From: Rheinheimera tangshanensis
Lineage (GTDB): Bacteria; Pseudomonadota; Gammaproteobacteria; Enterobacterales; Alteromonadaceae
Direction: 5' to 3'
Length of the DNA: 64,000 nucleotides
Assembly (NCBI RefSeq): GCF_014645135.1
Contig: NZ_BMLH01000009.1
Location: 62,001 to 126,000, forward strand
Part shown: piece after piece, positions 53,992 to 63,933 of the stretch
Numbering within the stretch: position 1 is the first letter of the stretch
Layout: each line of letters opens with the position of its first letter
The notes under the pieces: generated by a model
Database searches by the model: none
What the model was told of the DNA's origin: nothing
What the model saw: only the letters and a program-made list of their open reading frames with translations
Program-made: the position numbers and the translations under genes

Positions 53992-55449
53992 ATGAAGCGA
54001 TTTGCAGTAAAAAAACAACTCATTAAAATGAGTTTGTTCAGTATTGGTTTGGCTTTGAGCAGTACCTCACTTCAAGCCAATAATGCCTTACCTGATATTG
54101 GCGGGAACGCTTTTTCAACCTTAACACCAGACAAAGAAAAGCAGTTGGGTGACGTGATGATGCGGCAAACCAAGGGCCAGTTGCCTATGGTGTATGACCC
54201 GCTAATGGACGAATACCTGAACTCTATGGGCAACCAAATGGTCGCCAAAGCTCAGGATGTCAAATTTCCATTCCGCTTTTATTGGGTGAATGATAAAAAC
54301 ATCAACGCATTCGCGACTCTGGGCGGCAACATCGTCTCTCATACTGGTACGCTGGCTGTGTCAGACAGTGAAAGTGAATTTGCCTCTGTCATAGCGCACG
54401 AAATATCCCACGTCACACAGCGCCATATTGCACGTTCTGTAGAAGCTCGGTCTGAAAACGGCCCTCTCACTCTGGCGGGAATATTAGGGTCAATTTTGCT
54501 TGCTACAGTCAATCCGGAAGCGGGTATGGCCGGTATTATGGCCTCTCAGGGGCTGGCACAACAAAGCGCTATTAACTTTACCCGCAGTAACGAGCAGGAA
54601 GCCGACCGTATTGGTATTCAACTGATGGCGGACGCAGGTTATAACCCTTATGCCGTACCGGAGTTCTTTAATAAACTGGCTGAAAAAAGTCGCTTTGCCA
54701 ATACTCAATTGGCCTTCTTGTACACTCACCCTTTGTCACAATCCCGGGTCGCGGATTCACGCTTAAGGGCTGAGCAATTTCCCAAGCGTTTTGTTGCAGA
54801 CAGTCAGGACTACACCCTGGTAAAAGCCAGAGTCATGGCGCGTTATCATTACCAGACAAAAGATGCACAGAGTTACTTTCTACGTAAACTGGCAGAGCCT
54901 GGTGGCAATACCAAAGCCAACCAATATGGTTTAGCTTTGACTTATTTTGATGACAAGCAAGTAGAGAAAGCCGACCAGATTATCAGTAAATTACGACAGC
55001 AAGAGCCGGATAACTTGTTTTATATAGACGCCTATACCGATATTCTGCTGGCACAAGGTAAAGCTGAGCAGGCTATGTCGATGCTGGAACAGCACTACTT
55101 ACTCAAGCCTAATAATCAGGTCATTACGCTCAACTATGCCAATGCCGCGCTTCAGGGCAAAGCGTACAGATTAGCGGTCCATTTACTAAGAAATTTACTC
55201 TATTACAAAAATGACATTTTTTTGGCTTATGAAATGTTGGCCGACACGTACAAAGCCATGGAAGATTATGCCCGTTATTACGAGGCAAGAGCCGACTTGT
55301 ATTATCAAATGGCGGTTTACCCTAAAGCTATTGACGATTTAAACGAAGCATTAAACCATGTAGGCAAAAATAACACCTTAGAAAACAGACGTCTTGAAGC
55401 TAAGAAAAAACAATGGCAAACCGAACTCAATCGTCTGAAACGTTTGTAA
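53992..55449 (+). CDS. bepA: Beta-barrel assembly-enhancing protease BepA
   Basis: 485 residues, periplasmic. Signal peptide, M48 metalloprotease domain with the zinc motif HEISHVTQRH near residue 135, the third ligand in NEQEADRIGIQLM near 200, and TPR repeats in the C-terminal half (about 300-485). BepA degrades or rescues stalled LptD and other barrels at the BAM complex. The neighbour order bepA-yfgD is the same as in E. coli. Confidence 0.94.
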   Translation: MKRFAVKKQLIKMSLFSIGLALSSTSLQANNALPDIGGNAFSTLTPDKEKQLGDVMMRQTKGQLPMVYDPLMDEYLNSMGNQMVAKAQDVKFPFRFYWVNDKNINAFATLGGNIVSHTGTLAVSDSESEFASVIAHEISHVTQRHIARSVEARSENGPLTLAGILGSILLATVNPEAGMAGIMASQGLAQQSAINFTRSNEQEADRIGIQLMADAGYNPYAVPEFFNKLAEKSRFANTQLAFLYTHPLSQSRVADSRLRAEQFPKRFVADSQDYTLVKARVMARYHYQTKDAQSYFLRKLAEPGGNTKANQYGLALTYFDDKQVEKADQIISKLRQQEPDNLFYIDAYTDILLAQGKAEQAMSMLEQHYLLKPNNQVITLNYANAALQGKAYRLAVHLLRNLLYYKNDIFLAYEMLADTYKAMEDYARYYEARADLYYQMAVYPKAIDDLNEALNHVGKNNTLENRRLEAKKKQWQTELNRLKRL

Positions 55450-55468
55450 CACCAAGGTATAATTTTTT

Positions 55469-55816
55469 ATGATTACGCTCTACCATAACAATCGCTGTTC
55501 AAAAAGTCGGGAAGCGTTGGCGCTGTTGGAACAAAGCGGTAAAGCTTTTACTGTGCGTTATTATCTCGAGCAGCCTTTGTCTGTTGCTGAACTGACCGCC
55601 TTACTCAAAGCGCTGCAACTGCCAGCACGGGATTTATTACGCAGTAAGGAAGATGAATACAAGAACTTAGGCCTGGCTGATCCTGCTCTGTCCGAACAGC
55701 AATTAATTTCTGCCTTGGTACAACACCCTAAGCTGATGGAAAGACCAGTGCTTCAGGTGGGTGACAACGCAGTGATAGCAAGGCCTGCCGATAAAATGCT
55801 GGCGCTGCTGGCATGA
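55469..55816 (+). CDS. ArsC-family reductase (YfgD-like)
   Basis: 115 residues, thioredoxin-like. The N-terminal NNRCSKSREALALLE holds the catalytic Cys near residue 9. LLRSKEDEYKNLGL and HPKLMERPVLQ are the family's conserved segments (the Arg in ERPV is an arsenate ligand in ArsC). In E. coli the same neighbour of bepA is YfgD. True arsenate reduction is possible but not shown. Its stop overlaps wrbA by 4 nt. Confidence 0.88.
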   Translation: MITLYHNNRCSKSREALALLEQSGKAFTVRYYLEQPLSVAELTALLKALQLPARDLLRSKEDEYKNLGLADPALSEQQLISALVQHPKLMERPVLQVGDNAVIARPADKMLALLA

Positions 55817-56400
55817 GTGTTCAGCTATTAATTTTATATTATTCCCGCCATGGCTCTGTTGCCGCCTTAGCGGAAAAAATTGCTATTGGTGTTCAGCAAG
55901 CGGGTGCAGAAGTTATGTTGCGTACAGTGCCCGCTCTGGATGGCTCAGCCGTTGGCATACATCCGCAAGTTACAGAACAAGACTTGCTCGACGCCGATGG
56001 CTTTGCTTTTGGCAGTCCTGTACGTTTTGGCAATATGGCAGCCCCATTAAAAGCCTTTTGGGATAACACTAGTAGTCTCTGGCTTAAAGGCGCTTTGATG
56101 GATAAACCAGCTGGAGTATTTACATCATCTGGCAGTATGCATGGCGGTAATGAAGCTAATTTGCTCAGTATGATGTTGCCGTTGTTGCACCACGGCATGC
56201 TGGTGATAGGCCTGCCTTATCTGGAACCAGAACTGCATCATACTCAAACGGGCGGCACACCTTATGGCCCAAGCCATGTCAGTGGCTTATCAGGTGCAAG
56301 CCATTTGAGTAAAGATGAACATCAACTGGCTATTCAATTTGGTAAACGGCTTGCTTTAGCCGCTATTGCGTTAAAAACATCCGGATTCAGTACCTTATGA
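55813..56400 (+). CDS. wrbA: NAD(P)H:quinone oxidoreductase, WrbA/flavodoxin family
   Basis: 195 residues. The N-terminal FMN phosphate loop YYSRHGSVAALAEKIA, then FGSPVRFGNMAAPLKAFWDNTS, VFTSSGSMHGGNEANLLSM and GGTPYGPSHVSG are WrbA-type motifs. WrbA enzymes reduce quinones by two electrons. Coupled to the ArsC-family gene (ATGA overlap) and to the DUF2069 gene (overlap of 4 nt). Confidence 0.88.
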   Translation: MSVQLLILYYSRHGSVAALAEKIAIGVQQAGAEVMLRTVPALDGSAVGIHPQVTEQDLLDADGFAFGSPVRFGNMAAPLKAFWDNTSSLWLKGALMDKPAGVFTSSGSMHGGNEANLLSMMLPLLHHGMLVIGLPYLEPELHHTQTGGTPYGPSHVSGLSGASHLSKDEHQLAIQFGKRLALAAIALKTSGFSTL

Positions 56401-56825
56401 ACGATCTATCTGTGGCCATGGCTCCTTCCACCCGTCTTTATCTATGGCTTGGCCGTATTGGTTTTGTCGGGCTTTTTATCCTGATCCCTGTCTGGGTTTT
56501 ATGGTTAGCACCACCAGAACTGGGCAGTGCTAAGGTTCTGCTTGCCTTGCTGTGGACGCCTTTGTGGTTCCCACTTTGGGGCATGATCACAGGTAAAGCT
56601 TATACCTTTGCCTGGGCTAACTTTATTGTAATGCTGTACATGGTCCACAGCCTGACACATTTATGGGTCAGCGTAGGTACTGAGTTTTTTCTGGCTCTGC
56701 TTGAGCTACTGTTTTCTGGCCTCATGTTTGTTGGCTGCACTTACTACGCCCGCAACAGAGGCAAAGAATTGGGCTTAAAAATCCCTAAATTGAAAGACGA
56801 TCCGATAAGAACTGCAAAAGACTAA
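56397..56825 (+). CDS. DUF2069 membrane protein
   Basis: 142 residues with four membrane helices (IGFVGLFILIPVWVLWL; KVLLALLWTPLWFPLWGMITGKAYTFAW in part; FIVMLYMVHSLTHLWV; FFLALLELLFSGLMFVGCTYYARNRG). This is the DUF2069 family that follows wrbA in many gammaproteobacteria. The function is unknown. Confidence 0.83.
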   Translation: MNDLSVAMAPSTRLYLWLGRIGFVGLFILIPVWVLWLAPPELGSAKVLLALLWTPLWFPLWGMITGKAYTFAWANFIVMLYMVHSLTHLWVSVGTEFFLALLELLFSGLMFVGCTYYARNRGKELGLKIPKLKDDPIRTAKD

Positions 56826-56880
56826 TCTGAAAGCCCAGCCACAGCGTACATAACCGCAGAGTAGTTAACGACTTGCGGTT

Positions 56881-57471
56881 ATGAACCCTATAATAGCTTT
56901 ATTTCCACTAAATACCTTATTACTGCCTGAAGGCAAAATGCGTCTGCGTTTGTTTGAACCGCGCTATCTACGCATGATGAAAGAAGCCAGTAGTGGTCAA
57001 CGCCCCTTTGCGATGGCAAGCATCAATCCGCTTGTTAGTCAGCATCACGCTGATCGCATCTGTCCTGAGGTGACCCTGGTCTCTATTATTGACTTTGAAC
57101 AATTACCTGATGGTTTGCTGGGTATCACTGTCGAAGGGCTAGGCCGTTATCAAATTATGAAAAGATGGCAAGAGCAGGATCAACTGCATGTCGCTGAGCT
57201 TGAACCTATCCGCTTCTGGACTGCAGAGAACACCGCAATAGAACACCAGCCACTCTGGCATAAACTGCAGCTGGTATTTAAACAATACCCTGAACTGGCC
57301 AGACTTTACCCTGAGCCTGAGCATCAGAATTTATGTTGGCTGGTGTCGCGCTGGATGGAACTTCTTCCCCTGACTCCCCACTTAAAACGTCAGTGGTTAA
57401 AGCAGGATTTAACTACCACAGCCAAAGACCTTGAGATATGGCTGGAAGATAGTCTGGAAGAAATTAGCTAA
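56881..57471 (+). CDS. Lon-substrate-binding (LON N-terminal) domain protein
   Basis: 196 residues. IALFPLNTLLLPEGKMRLRLFEPRYLRMMKEA, then LGITVEGLGRYQIMKRW, is the fold of the N-terminal domain of Lon protease, here without ATPase or protease domains. Stand-alone LON-domain proteins of this size are common in this group; the role is unclear. Own promoter likely (55 nt after DUF2069). Confidence 0.85.
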   Translation: MNPIIALFPLNTLLLPEGKMRLRLFEPRYLRMMKEASSGQRPFAMASINPLVSQHHADRICPEVTLVSIIDFEQLPDGLLGITVEGLGRYQIMKRWQEQDQLHVAELEPIRFWTAENTAIEHQPLWHKLQLVFKQYPELARLYPEPEHQNLCWLVSRWMELLPLTPHLKRQWLKQDLTTTAKDLEIWLEDSLEEIS

Positions 57472-57506
57472 ATAATTGTTTAAATTCGTAGGCCAGTCCT
57501 TTGGTG

Positions 57507-57544
57507 AAAAAAAGCCCCATCAGCAAGACTAATGGAGCCTTTTT
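57507..57544. terminator. Bidirectional terminator
   Basis: Stem GCCCCAT / ATGGAGC flanked by AAAAAAA and TTTTT, between the plus-strand LON-domain gene and the minus-strand small peptide genes. It can serve both. Confidence 0.7.
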
Positions 57545-57562
57545 GCATCAGAGGCTTATAAT

Positions 57563-57658
57563 TTAGTTTGTAAAATATGCGATAAAAAGCAGTAAGGCGC
57601 CACAAATAAAGCCGGTCAGAAAAACCACCAATTTATGTTCCTGAAGCAATTCCTGCAT
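57563..57658 (-). CDS. 31-residue single-helix membrane peptide in bacteriocin-like cluster
   Basis: Reads MQELLQEHKLVVFLTGFICG, then a hydrophobic run ending in AYFTN. One membrane helix (residues 10-29). It lies directly after the two precursor peptides on the same strand, 2 bases beyond the stop of the second. No GG leader. It could be an immunity peptide or a third component; too short for sequence-based recognition. Confidence 0.5.
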   Translation of the reverse strand: MQELLQEHKLVVFLTGFICGALLLFIAYFTN

Positions 57659-57660
57659 AA

Positions 57661-57810
57661 TTACAAAGCCTTTAACTGCTTAGCTACCCAAATAGCGCCA
57701 GCCGCTGCGGCACCGCCCGTTGCAACACCTCCGAGAAAGTAACCAACAAGCAGCAGGGGACCGGCACCAGCGCTTACTTCGGTAATATCCTTAATTTGCA
57801 GTTCTTTCAT
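57661..57810 (-). CDS. Bacteriocin-like precursor peptide with AG-type leader
   Basis: 49 residues, GGAG 7 nt ahead of the ATG. The leader MKELQIKDITEVSAG fits the double-glycine consensus LSxxELxxIxGG (LQIKDITEVSAG, cleavage after AG). The predicted mature part (34 residues) is hydrophobic and Gly/Ala-rich, with GG, TGG and AAAAG small-residue runs, and ends basic (AKQLKAL). Such features are shared by class IIb bacteriocins and Gram-negative class II microcins. No transporter with a C39 peptidase is in view. Confidence 0.65.
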   Translation of the reverse strand: MKELQIKDITEVSAGAGPLLLVGYFLGGVATGGAAAAGAIWVAKQLKAL

Positions 57811-57821
57811 GTTAATACTCC

Positions 57822-57959
57822 TTACAGCATCTTATAAGCAGCAATTACCAGGCCAGAGCCAGCTGTGAAGCCAGCAACAAAAACTTTATAAGCCAACGGA
57901 ATGGCAACTACCGCACCACCATTCACATCACTAAGTTCATTCAAATTTAATTCATTCAT
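57822..57959 (-). CDS. Bacteriocin-like precursor peptide with double-glycine leader
   Basis: 45 residues if started at the ATG at 57959 (GGAG 9 nt ahead; an ATG at 57974 is an alternative). The leader MNELNLNELSDVNGG matches the consensus LSxxELxxIxGG position by position (LNLNELSDVNGG). The predicted mature peptide of 30 residues (begins AVVAIPLAYKVF, ends AAYKML) is hydrophobic with a GFTAGSG small-residue centre and two Lys. It precedes the 49-residue precursor by 11 nt, so the two are likely a co-expressed pair. Confidence 0.72.
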   Translation of the reverse strand: MNELNLNELSDVNGGAVVAIPLAYKVFVAGFTAGSGLVIAAYKML

Positions 57960-58049
57960 ATCATTGATCTCCATTAAGTATTCATGTGTCTGTCGAGGCC
58001 AGCAAGCCATCGACACACACATCATAAGACTCTGTATTTTTTTAACAAC

Positions 58050-58065
58050 CTGTAAAATCTTACAG
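58050..58065. promoter_or_regulatory. Inverted repeat CTGTAA-AATC-TTACAG upstream of peptide genes
   Basis: A perfect 6-bp dyad about 90 nt ahead of the first peptide gene, in an AT-rich promoter-like stretch. It may be an operator. The remainder of 58066-58373 shows only weak open frames (for example 42 codons at 58140-58268 on the plus strand) that cannot be supported as genes. Confidence 0.4.
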
Positions 58066-58373
58066 ACTTACTATATCAGGTAGCTCGCTGCTCCCTCGGA
58101 TAGATAAATTAGCAAATATCAGAGCTCCCTCACTATGACATGATGCAACACAAACTAATAAGACAAGTCGCTGCTGGTCTTGTTAATTTGTCACTCGTTA
58201 ATGCAGCATTATTGAATTGTAAATCTGTAATGTGCTGTATTCGTAAACGCAAAAACATCGACGATTGACTCGTAGAGACTGACCACTTTATGAACACGCG
58301 GCGCAGTCTCCGGCTGGATGACATGAGATGGAGCAGCGATATGTCAAAGCAACGCTGCAGTTTAAAGGGGTGA

Positions 58374-59039
58374 TTAATTAATACCCAGATACTTATGGAC
58401 CTGCACACTTAAGCGCCAGTTGTATTGTTTACAAAATTCAATAGCCAGCTGAGTGGCTTTGGCTTTTTGACTGATAGGCTGCAGGTACACTAGTGTAGTG
58501 CTTAAATCCAGCCCCTGTAACAGCTCCAGCAGCTCGTCGATATGCTTTTCCATAGCTACAGGGTGCTTAATCTCGTTGGCACGCTCCAGCGCCGTGCGTA
58601 GCACTTCGTAGCCGCCTTTCATATTTATTTTAGGTGAAACAGTCACCCAGGTACTGACAGGCGCCAGAATTTCAAAGGTCCCACTGGTTTCAATCTGTGT
58701 TGAAAACCCCCGTGCATGCAACAGCTCACACAAAGGTCGTAAATCATACATACAAGGCTCGCCACCTGTGATCACCACATGTTTAGCACGGTAGCCTTTG
58801 TCAGCAAAGAGTTGCACTATTTGCTCTGAGGTTAAACTGCACCAATGATCAGAATCGGCTTTTTTCTCTAAAATTGCGGCAGGACTTAATTGCAACTCGG
58901 GATCGATTTCCCAGGTCTGTTTGGTATCACACCAGGAGCAGCCTACAGGACAACCTTGTAAACGCAGAAAAATAGCTGGAGTACCGGTGTAACTACCTTC
59001 ACCCTGAATGGTCTCGAAAATCTCGTTTACTTTATACAC
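58374..59039 (-). CDS. queE: 7-carboxy-7-deazaguanine synthase
   Basis: 221 residues from a GTG at 59039, which reproduces the family start ([14 protein letters not shown]); ATGs farther upstream (59135, 59105) would run into the queC promoter. Radical SAM enzyme of queuosine synthesis that makes CDG from CPH4. Motifs: [18 protein letters not shown], iron-sulfur cluster ligands [20 protein letters not shown], and SPKINMKGG. Divergent from queC, which acts at the next step. Confidence 0.93.
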   Translation of the reverse strand: MYKVNEIFETIQGEGSYTGTPAIFLRLQGCPVGCSWCDTKQTWEIDPELQLSPAAILEKKADSDHWCSLTSEQIVQLFADKGYRAKHVVITGGEPCMYDLRPLCELLHARGFSTQIETSGTFEILAPVSTWVTVSPKINMKGGYEVLRTALERANEIKHPVAMEKHIDELLELLQGLDLSTTLVYLQPISQKAKATQLAIEFCKQYNWRLSVQVHKYLGIN

Positions 59040-59126
59040 TTTATGGGGTTTTCCTTTAGCTACGGGCTCAGATACAGTACAATGCGCGCCCGAAATTTTG
59101 CCCATTATAGCGAGAGAGCCGAACAG

Positions 59127-59804
59127 ATGCCGCAAAAAGTTGTTGTGATTTATTCCGGCGGTATGGATTCATTTACCGTGTTGCACAAAGCCATAGCTGA
59201 TGGACATGAAGTCTATGCCCTGTCTTTTAACTATGGCCAGCGCCATGTCAAAGAACTGCTCTGTGCTAAAAACGTCTGTGAAGAATTAGGCGTGCCTCAT
59301 AAGGTGGTGGATATTTCTGCCATTAATCAGCTCCTGGCAGGTTCCAGCCTGATGGCGCCAGACAGTACACATGAAGATATCCAAATTCCCGAGGGTCATT
59401 ACGCTGCAGATACCATGAAATCGACAGTGGTGCCCAACCGCAATATGATTTTATTGTCTCTCGCCGTGGGTTATGCCGTCTCACTGAATGCCCGCGCTGT
59501 GTATTACGGCGCACACTCTGGCGATCATTTTATCTATCCGGATTGCCGTCCTGAATTTGTGCACAAAATGAACGATGTCTGCCAGGTGGCTAACTACGAA
59601 CCTGTGGACATTGTCAGCCCTTATTTAAGCCAGACCAAAATTGAGATTTTGCGTGATGGTTTAGCCATGGGGCTGGATTACAGCAAAACCTGGACTTGTT
59701 ACAACGGCCGTGAAAAAGCCTGTGGCAAATGTGGCTCCTGTCAGGAACGCCTGGAAGCTTTTGAGCTAAACCAAGCGACAGACCCGCTGGCCTACGAAGG
59801 CTGA
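59127..59804 (+). CDS. queC: 7-cyano-7-deazaguanine synthase
   Basis: 225 residues from the ATG at 59127 ([17 protein letters not shown]). The PP-loop SGGMDS binds [29 protein letters not shown] and GAHSGDH are family motifs, and the C-terminus holds the zinc site [15 protein letters not shown]. It converts CDG to preQ0 in queuosine synthesis. Its end overlaps the convergent metR by 13 nt. Confidence 0.96.
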   Translation: MPQKVVVIYSGGMDSFTVLHKAIADGHEVYALSFNYGQRHVKELLCAKNVCEELGVPHKVVDISAINQLLAGSSLMAPDSTHEDIQIPEGHYAADTMKSTVVPNRNMILLSLAVGYAVSLNARAVYYGAHSGDHFIYPDCRPEFVHKMNDVCQVANYEPVDIVSPYLSQTKIEILRDGLAMGLDYSKTWTCYNGREKACGKCGSCQERLEAFELNQATDPLAYEG

Positions 59805-60670
59805 TGCTGGCTGATTTGTTCCAATAACTGTCGTAATGGGGTCGCCTCTTGCTGCCCCTGTCGACAAGCCGCATACATAGTTCGAAACAAGCCCTGCTCA
59901 CCTATGGGTAAAACCGCCAGCAAGCCCTGAGCTCGATAAGGCTCCATCAGCCACCGCGGCAACAAGGCCACCCCCTGCCCTGCGGCAATTAACTGCAGGA
60001 TCTGACTACTTTGAGCTACGGTTCTGAATTTGACTTCCAAACCTGCGGGAGCGAACACGTACCGATATAAATCCTGTCGCTCCAGAGGTAAAGGATAGCC
60101 TAATAAAGTCTCTTGTCTGAGCTGCTGCGCTACTACAAAAGCGTGCTGTGCCAGCGGATGATCGGTGCTCACCCCCAGACAAAGCTGCATTTCAAATAAA
60201 GCTTCGAAAAAAACGCCCTGAAGATCACGTTGATCTGTCGTCAGCACCAAATCCAGTTCATCACTTAATAAAGCATCCAGCGCGTTGTGCTCTATCTCTG
60301 CAGAAAACTCTATTGGGCAGTTCGGTTCTATCAGTCCAAAAGCTTTAACAGCAGGCATTAACCAGTGAAAACAAGCGTGGCACTCCACAGCCAGTCGAAT
60401 ACCACTTAAACTCCTCCCTTTAAGTTGTGCTTCTGTCTGTGCGACCAAAGGCAATACTCGTGCGGCTAAATCCAACAACAACTGGCCTTGTGCGCTAAAA
60501 CTCACCGGCTGGCTTTTACGCAGATAAAGCGTCGTCCCGAGCGAAGACTCTGCCTCTTTGAGCTGATGCGACAACGCCGACTGGGTCAAACACAGTTGTT
60601 CAGCAGCGGCCACCAAAGTACCGGTCTGTTGCAGTGCCTGTAAAGTTCGCAGCAGTTTTAAATCTATCAT
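59792..60670 (-). CDS. metR: LysR-family regulator MetR
   Basis: 292 residues. N-terminal winged HTH ([23 protein letters not shown]) and an effector domain that begins with [17 protein letters not shown], the MetR signature; MetR senses homocysteine and controls metE, metH and other methionine genes. [10 protein letters not shown] further supports it. No met gene is adjacent. The 265-base region upstream (60671-60935) holds its promoter and an ACATCTAGATGT palindrome at about 60759-60773. Confidence 0.87.
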   Translation of the reverse strand: MIDLKLLRTLQALQQTGTLVAAAEQLCLTQSALSHQLKEAESSLGTTLYLRKSQPVSFSAQGQLLLDLAARVLPLVAQTEAQLKGRSLSGIRLAVECHACFHWLMPAVKAFGLIEPNCPIEFSAEIEHNALDALLSDELDLVLTTDQRDLQGVFFEALFEMQLCLGVSTDHPLAQHAFVVAQQLRQETLLGYPLPLERQDLYRYVFAPAGLEVKFRTVAQSSQILQLIAAGQGVALLPRWLMEPYRAQGLLAVLPIGEQGLFRTMYAACRQGQQEATPLRQLLEQISQHQPS

Positions 60671-60892
60671 GCCTCATACCTCACTTGAGTCATCTTCATA
60701 CGCATCATGCAATGAACTCATTGTACTTGCTTTAGCATAACCACAGATATTAGACATGTAAACATCTAGATGTCCATGCAAACAATAAAGTAAGTTTTGA
60801 CTCGAGGGATATAAGCAACCTTCAAATGATAAGGCGGGGGAAAAGTCTGTCAGGCAGAGTGGCAAAAGCTTGCCCTGTGCTGTAGCTGCAAA

Positions 60893-60918
60893 TAAAAAAA
60901 GGGCCAAGTAGGCCCTCT
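60893..60918 (-). terminator. Rho-independent terminator after cysB
   Basis: AGGGCC TACTT GGCCCT followed by seven T on the minus strand, 18 nt beyond the cysB stop. Confidence 0.85.
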
Positions 60919-60935
60919 GTCGTATCCGGATGCAG

Positions 60936-61916
<981 letters not shown>

Positions 61917-62071
61917 TCAGTGATCCGTTCTTGGCATATGCTATAAACACTATACATATTCGTTTGGATATTCCAACTTATTTTAATTTAGTTGGAATAT
62001 ATAACCAATAGTAACTAAAAAAACTGCCATGTTCACACCAGTGGCGGTACAACGGGATCATCGGGGACAGT

Positions 62072-62764
62072 ATGTCAGGCTCAGACTCATCCATCGACTT
62101 TGCGACAGTGCTGGCATCTGCTGCACATGATATGAAAAACTCCTTGTGCTTATTAATCCAGTCGATTGATAACCTGCAACAACAGCAGCAGCAACTGGAT
62201 GGCAATGGCCGCGAGGAGTTGTCCCGTATTCATTACGAAGCGAACCGCCTGAATATTAATTTATTGCAGTTACTGTCTTTGTATCGCATCGAAAAAAATC
62301 AGTTACCTTTGCAAATCGATCAGTATTATATTTCTGATTTATTTGAAGAAGTTCAGTTAAAAAATGAAATGTACAGCGCACAAAAAAACATTCAGATTGA
62401 AATACAGGCTGACTCTGATCTGCTTTGGTATTTTGATAGCGATCTGATCAGCAATCTGATCAACGACATGTTTGTCAACGCGCTACGTTATACCAAAAGT
62501 AAATTAGTATTACGTGCAGAGCGGACCGAAGATGGTCTGGCTATCGAATTGCATGATGACGGCCCGGGTTATCCTGAATTTATGCTGGAAAATGCCGATA
62601 CCCTGATGAAAGACTTAAATTTAGCCGCAGGCCGCACTGGTTTAGGCCTGTTTTTTGCAAGCTTAATTGCAAAAGCACATAAGAATCATGGTAAAACAGG
62701 TTTTATTCGCTTAAGTAATGGTGGTTTGTATGGCGGAGCTATGTTTAGTTTGTTTCTGCCATGA
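62072..62764 (+). CDS. Soluble sensor-type histidine kinase
   Basis: 230 residues without membrane helices. The phosphoacceptor box is AAHDMKNSLCLL near residue 20. A Gln run (QQQQQQ) lies in the dimerization helix. HATPase motifs: DMFVNALRYTKS (N box), HDDGPGYP (G1) and RTGLGLFFASLIA (G2). There is no sensor input domain, so it may act as part of a phosphorelay or with the next gene. No response regulator is adjacent. Confidence 0.8.
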   Translation: MSGSDSSIDFATVLASAAHDMKNSLCLLIQSIDNLQQQQQQLDGNGREELSRIHYEANRLNINLLQLLSLYRIEKNQLPLQIDQYYISDLFEEVQLKNEMYSAQKNIQIEIQADSDLLWYFDSDLISNLINDMFVNALRYTKSKLVLRAERTEDGLAIELHDDGPGYPEFMLENADTLMKDLNLAAGRTGLGLFFASLIAKAHKNHGKTGFIRLSNGGLYGGAMFSLFLP

Positions 62765-62869
62765 TTTGACTTGAGTACACAAGTTTTGAAAGCAGAGAAG
62801 TTTTGCAGACTGGCTAAATAGCAGTTTTAACAGAAAAGCCCCTGAATGCCTGGGGTCAACGGAGTGTGG

Positions 62870-63631
62870 ATGCTTTTTACTATTATCATAGTGTTGGTTG
62901 TTGCACTGGTGATTATCGCCGTGATTGTCAACGCAGTGCAGCAACACAAAGAGCGACTGGCATCGCTTAAACGTGCTGAGTTTTCCAAACTCAGAACGCT
63001 GCTGGAAGACACAGAAGACATTCTATTGAACGCTGCTAATGTGCCTATCACCAAAGGCATAGTGCAAATGCTGCTCAAACGTATAGTAGTCACACTCAAA
63101 GCCATGCTGGAGCTGGAGCCTAATTCAAAAGAGTTAAAAAAACGCATTGGAGAAACAGAAGCCAGATTAAATGATAGTGCGGCCGGTGAGATGACCGTCG
63201 AAGGTTTAACTATGCCAGATAACGATAAACAAATTATCAGTATGATTCAGGGTATAAAAAAACTACGCACCATTTTGCGGGCTGAGCATGCACGCGGTAA
63301 TATTGATACTCAAACCGTAGTGCAGGAAGACCGACGCCTGGAGATGCTGCAACTGCGTATTAATGTAGAAAGTCAGATTAAACGCGGTAACCAGGCTCGC
63401 GCCGGTAATATGTTAGGTTCTGCCCGTCAATGCTACGAAAAAGCGTTGACCACCATGTCCAACTGCGCTCATGCCGATGACTACATTACCAATCGTAAAA
63501 GTGAAGTCATGACAATCCTGGAAGATATTGCAACTGAATTAAAAGAAGGCAACCTGCGTGACAGACAGAAAAAAGCAGAGCAGGAAAATAACGATTTGGA
63601 TGTGCTATTCGCCCCTAAACGTAAGTGGTAA
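62870..63631 (+). CDS. Membrane-anchored coiled-coil protein of unknown function
   Basis: 253 residues from the ATG at 62870, which has GGAG 5 nt ahead (an ATG at 62846 lacks this). One N-terminal membrane helix (LFTIIIVLVVALVIIAVIV), then a long helical, charged cytoplasmic region with TPR-like spacing (GNMLGSARQCYEKALTTM near 200) and a terminal DLDVLFAPKRKW. Not assigned to a named family here. It follows the kinase gene by about 100 nt. Confidence 0.7.
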   Translation: MLFTIIIVLVVALVIIAVIVNAVQQHKERLASLKRAEFSKLRTLLEDTEDILLNAANVPITKGIVQMLLKRIVVTLKAMLELEPNSKELKKRIGETEARLNDSAAGEMTVEGLTMPDNDKQIISMIQGIKKLRTILRAEHARGNIDTQTVVQEDRRLEMLQLRINVESQIKRGNQARAGNMLGSARQCYEKALTTMSNCAHADDYITNRKSEVMTILEDIATELKEGNLRDRQKKAEQENNDLDVLFAPKRKW

Positions 63632-63637
63632 CTCCCC

Positions 63638-63871
63638 TTCGTCCTTGAAGCTGCAGCTTCGTTGACTGCGTGCTCTCCCCCCAGTCACATAGGTAGCTAT
63701 GCTCCTGGGGTCTCAATCCCTTGTCGCCGCGCTGCAACTCCAATAACTTTGGGGATATCCCCTTCAGCCCGAAGCTGCAGCTTTGTTGACTGCGTGCTCT
63801 CGTCCCAGTCACATAGGTAGCTATGCTCCTGGGGTCTCAATCCCTTGTCGCCGCGCTGCAACGCCAATGAC
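63638..63871. repeat. Two tandem copies of a structured intergenic repeat
   Basis: Two units of about 112 bases (63638-63749 and 63760-63871) are nearly identical: GAAGCTGCAGCTT, TGACTGCGTGCTCTC, then the hairpin CCCAG..CATAG-GTAG-CTATG..CTGGG, then TCTCAATCCCTTGTCGCCGC. The palindrome in each unit suggests a REP/MITE-like repeat that folds in RNA or DNA. Confidence 0.75.
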
Positions 63872-63895
63872 TTTGAGTAGAGTTACTCAGACAGT

Positions 63896-63922
63896 AAAAA
63901 AGGCGCCTAAGCGCCTTTTTTA
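63896..63922. terminator. Bidirectional rho-independent terminator
   Basis: AAAAAAGGCGC CTAA GCGCCTTTTTT, shared between the plus-strand gene at 62870 and the minus-strand gene that ends at 63934. Confidence 0.85.
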
Positions 63923-63933
63923 TAACACCAAAA

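Noticed and set aside
58133-58408. Minus-strand open frame of 91 codons next to queE
   Set aside because: It overlaps the 3' end of queE, has no ribosome site or family likeness, and is probably chance.
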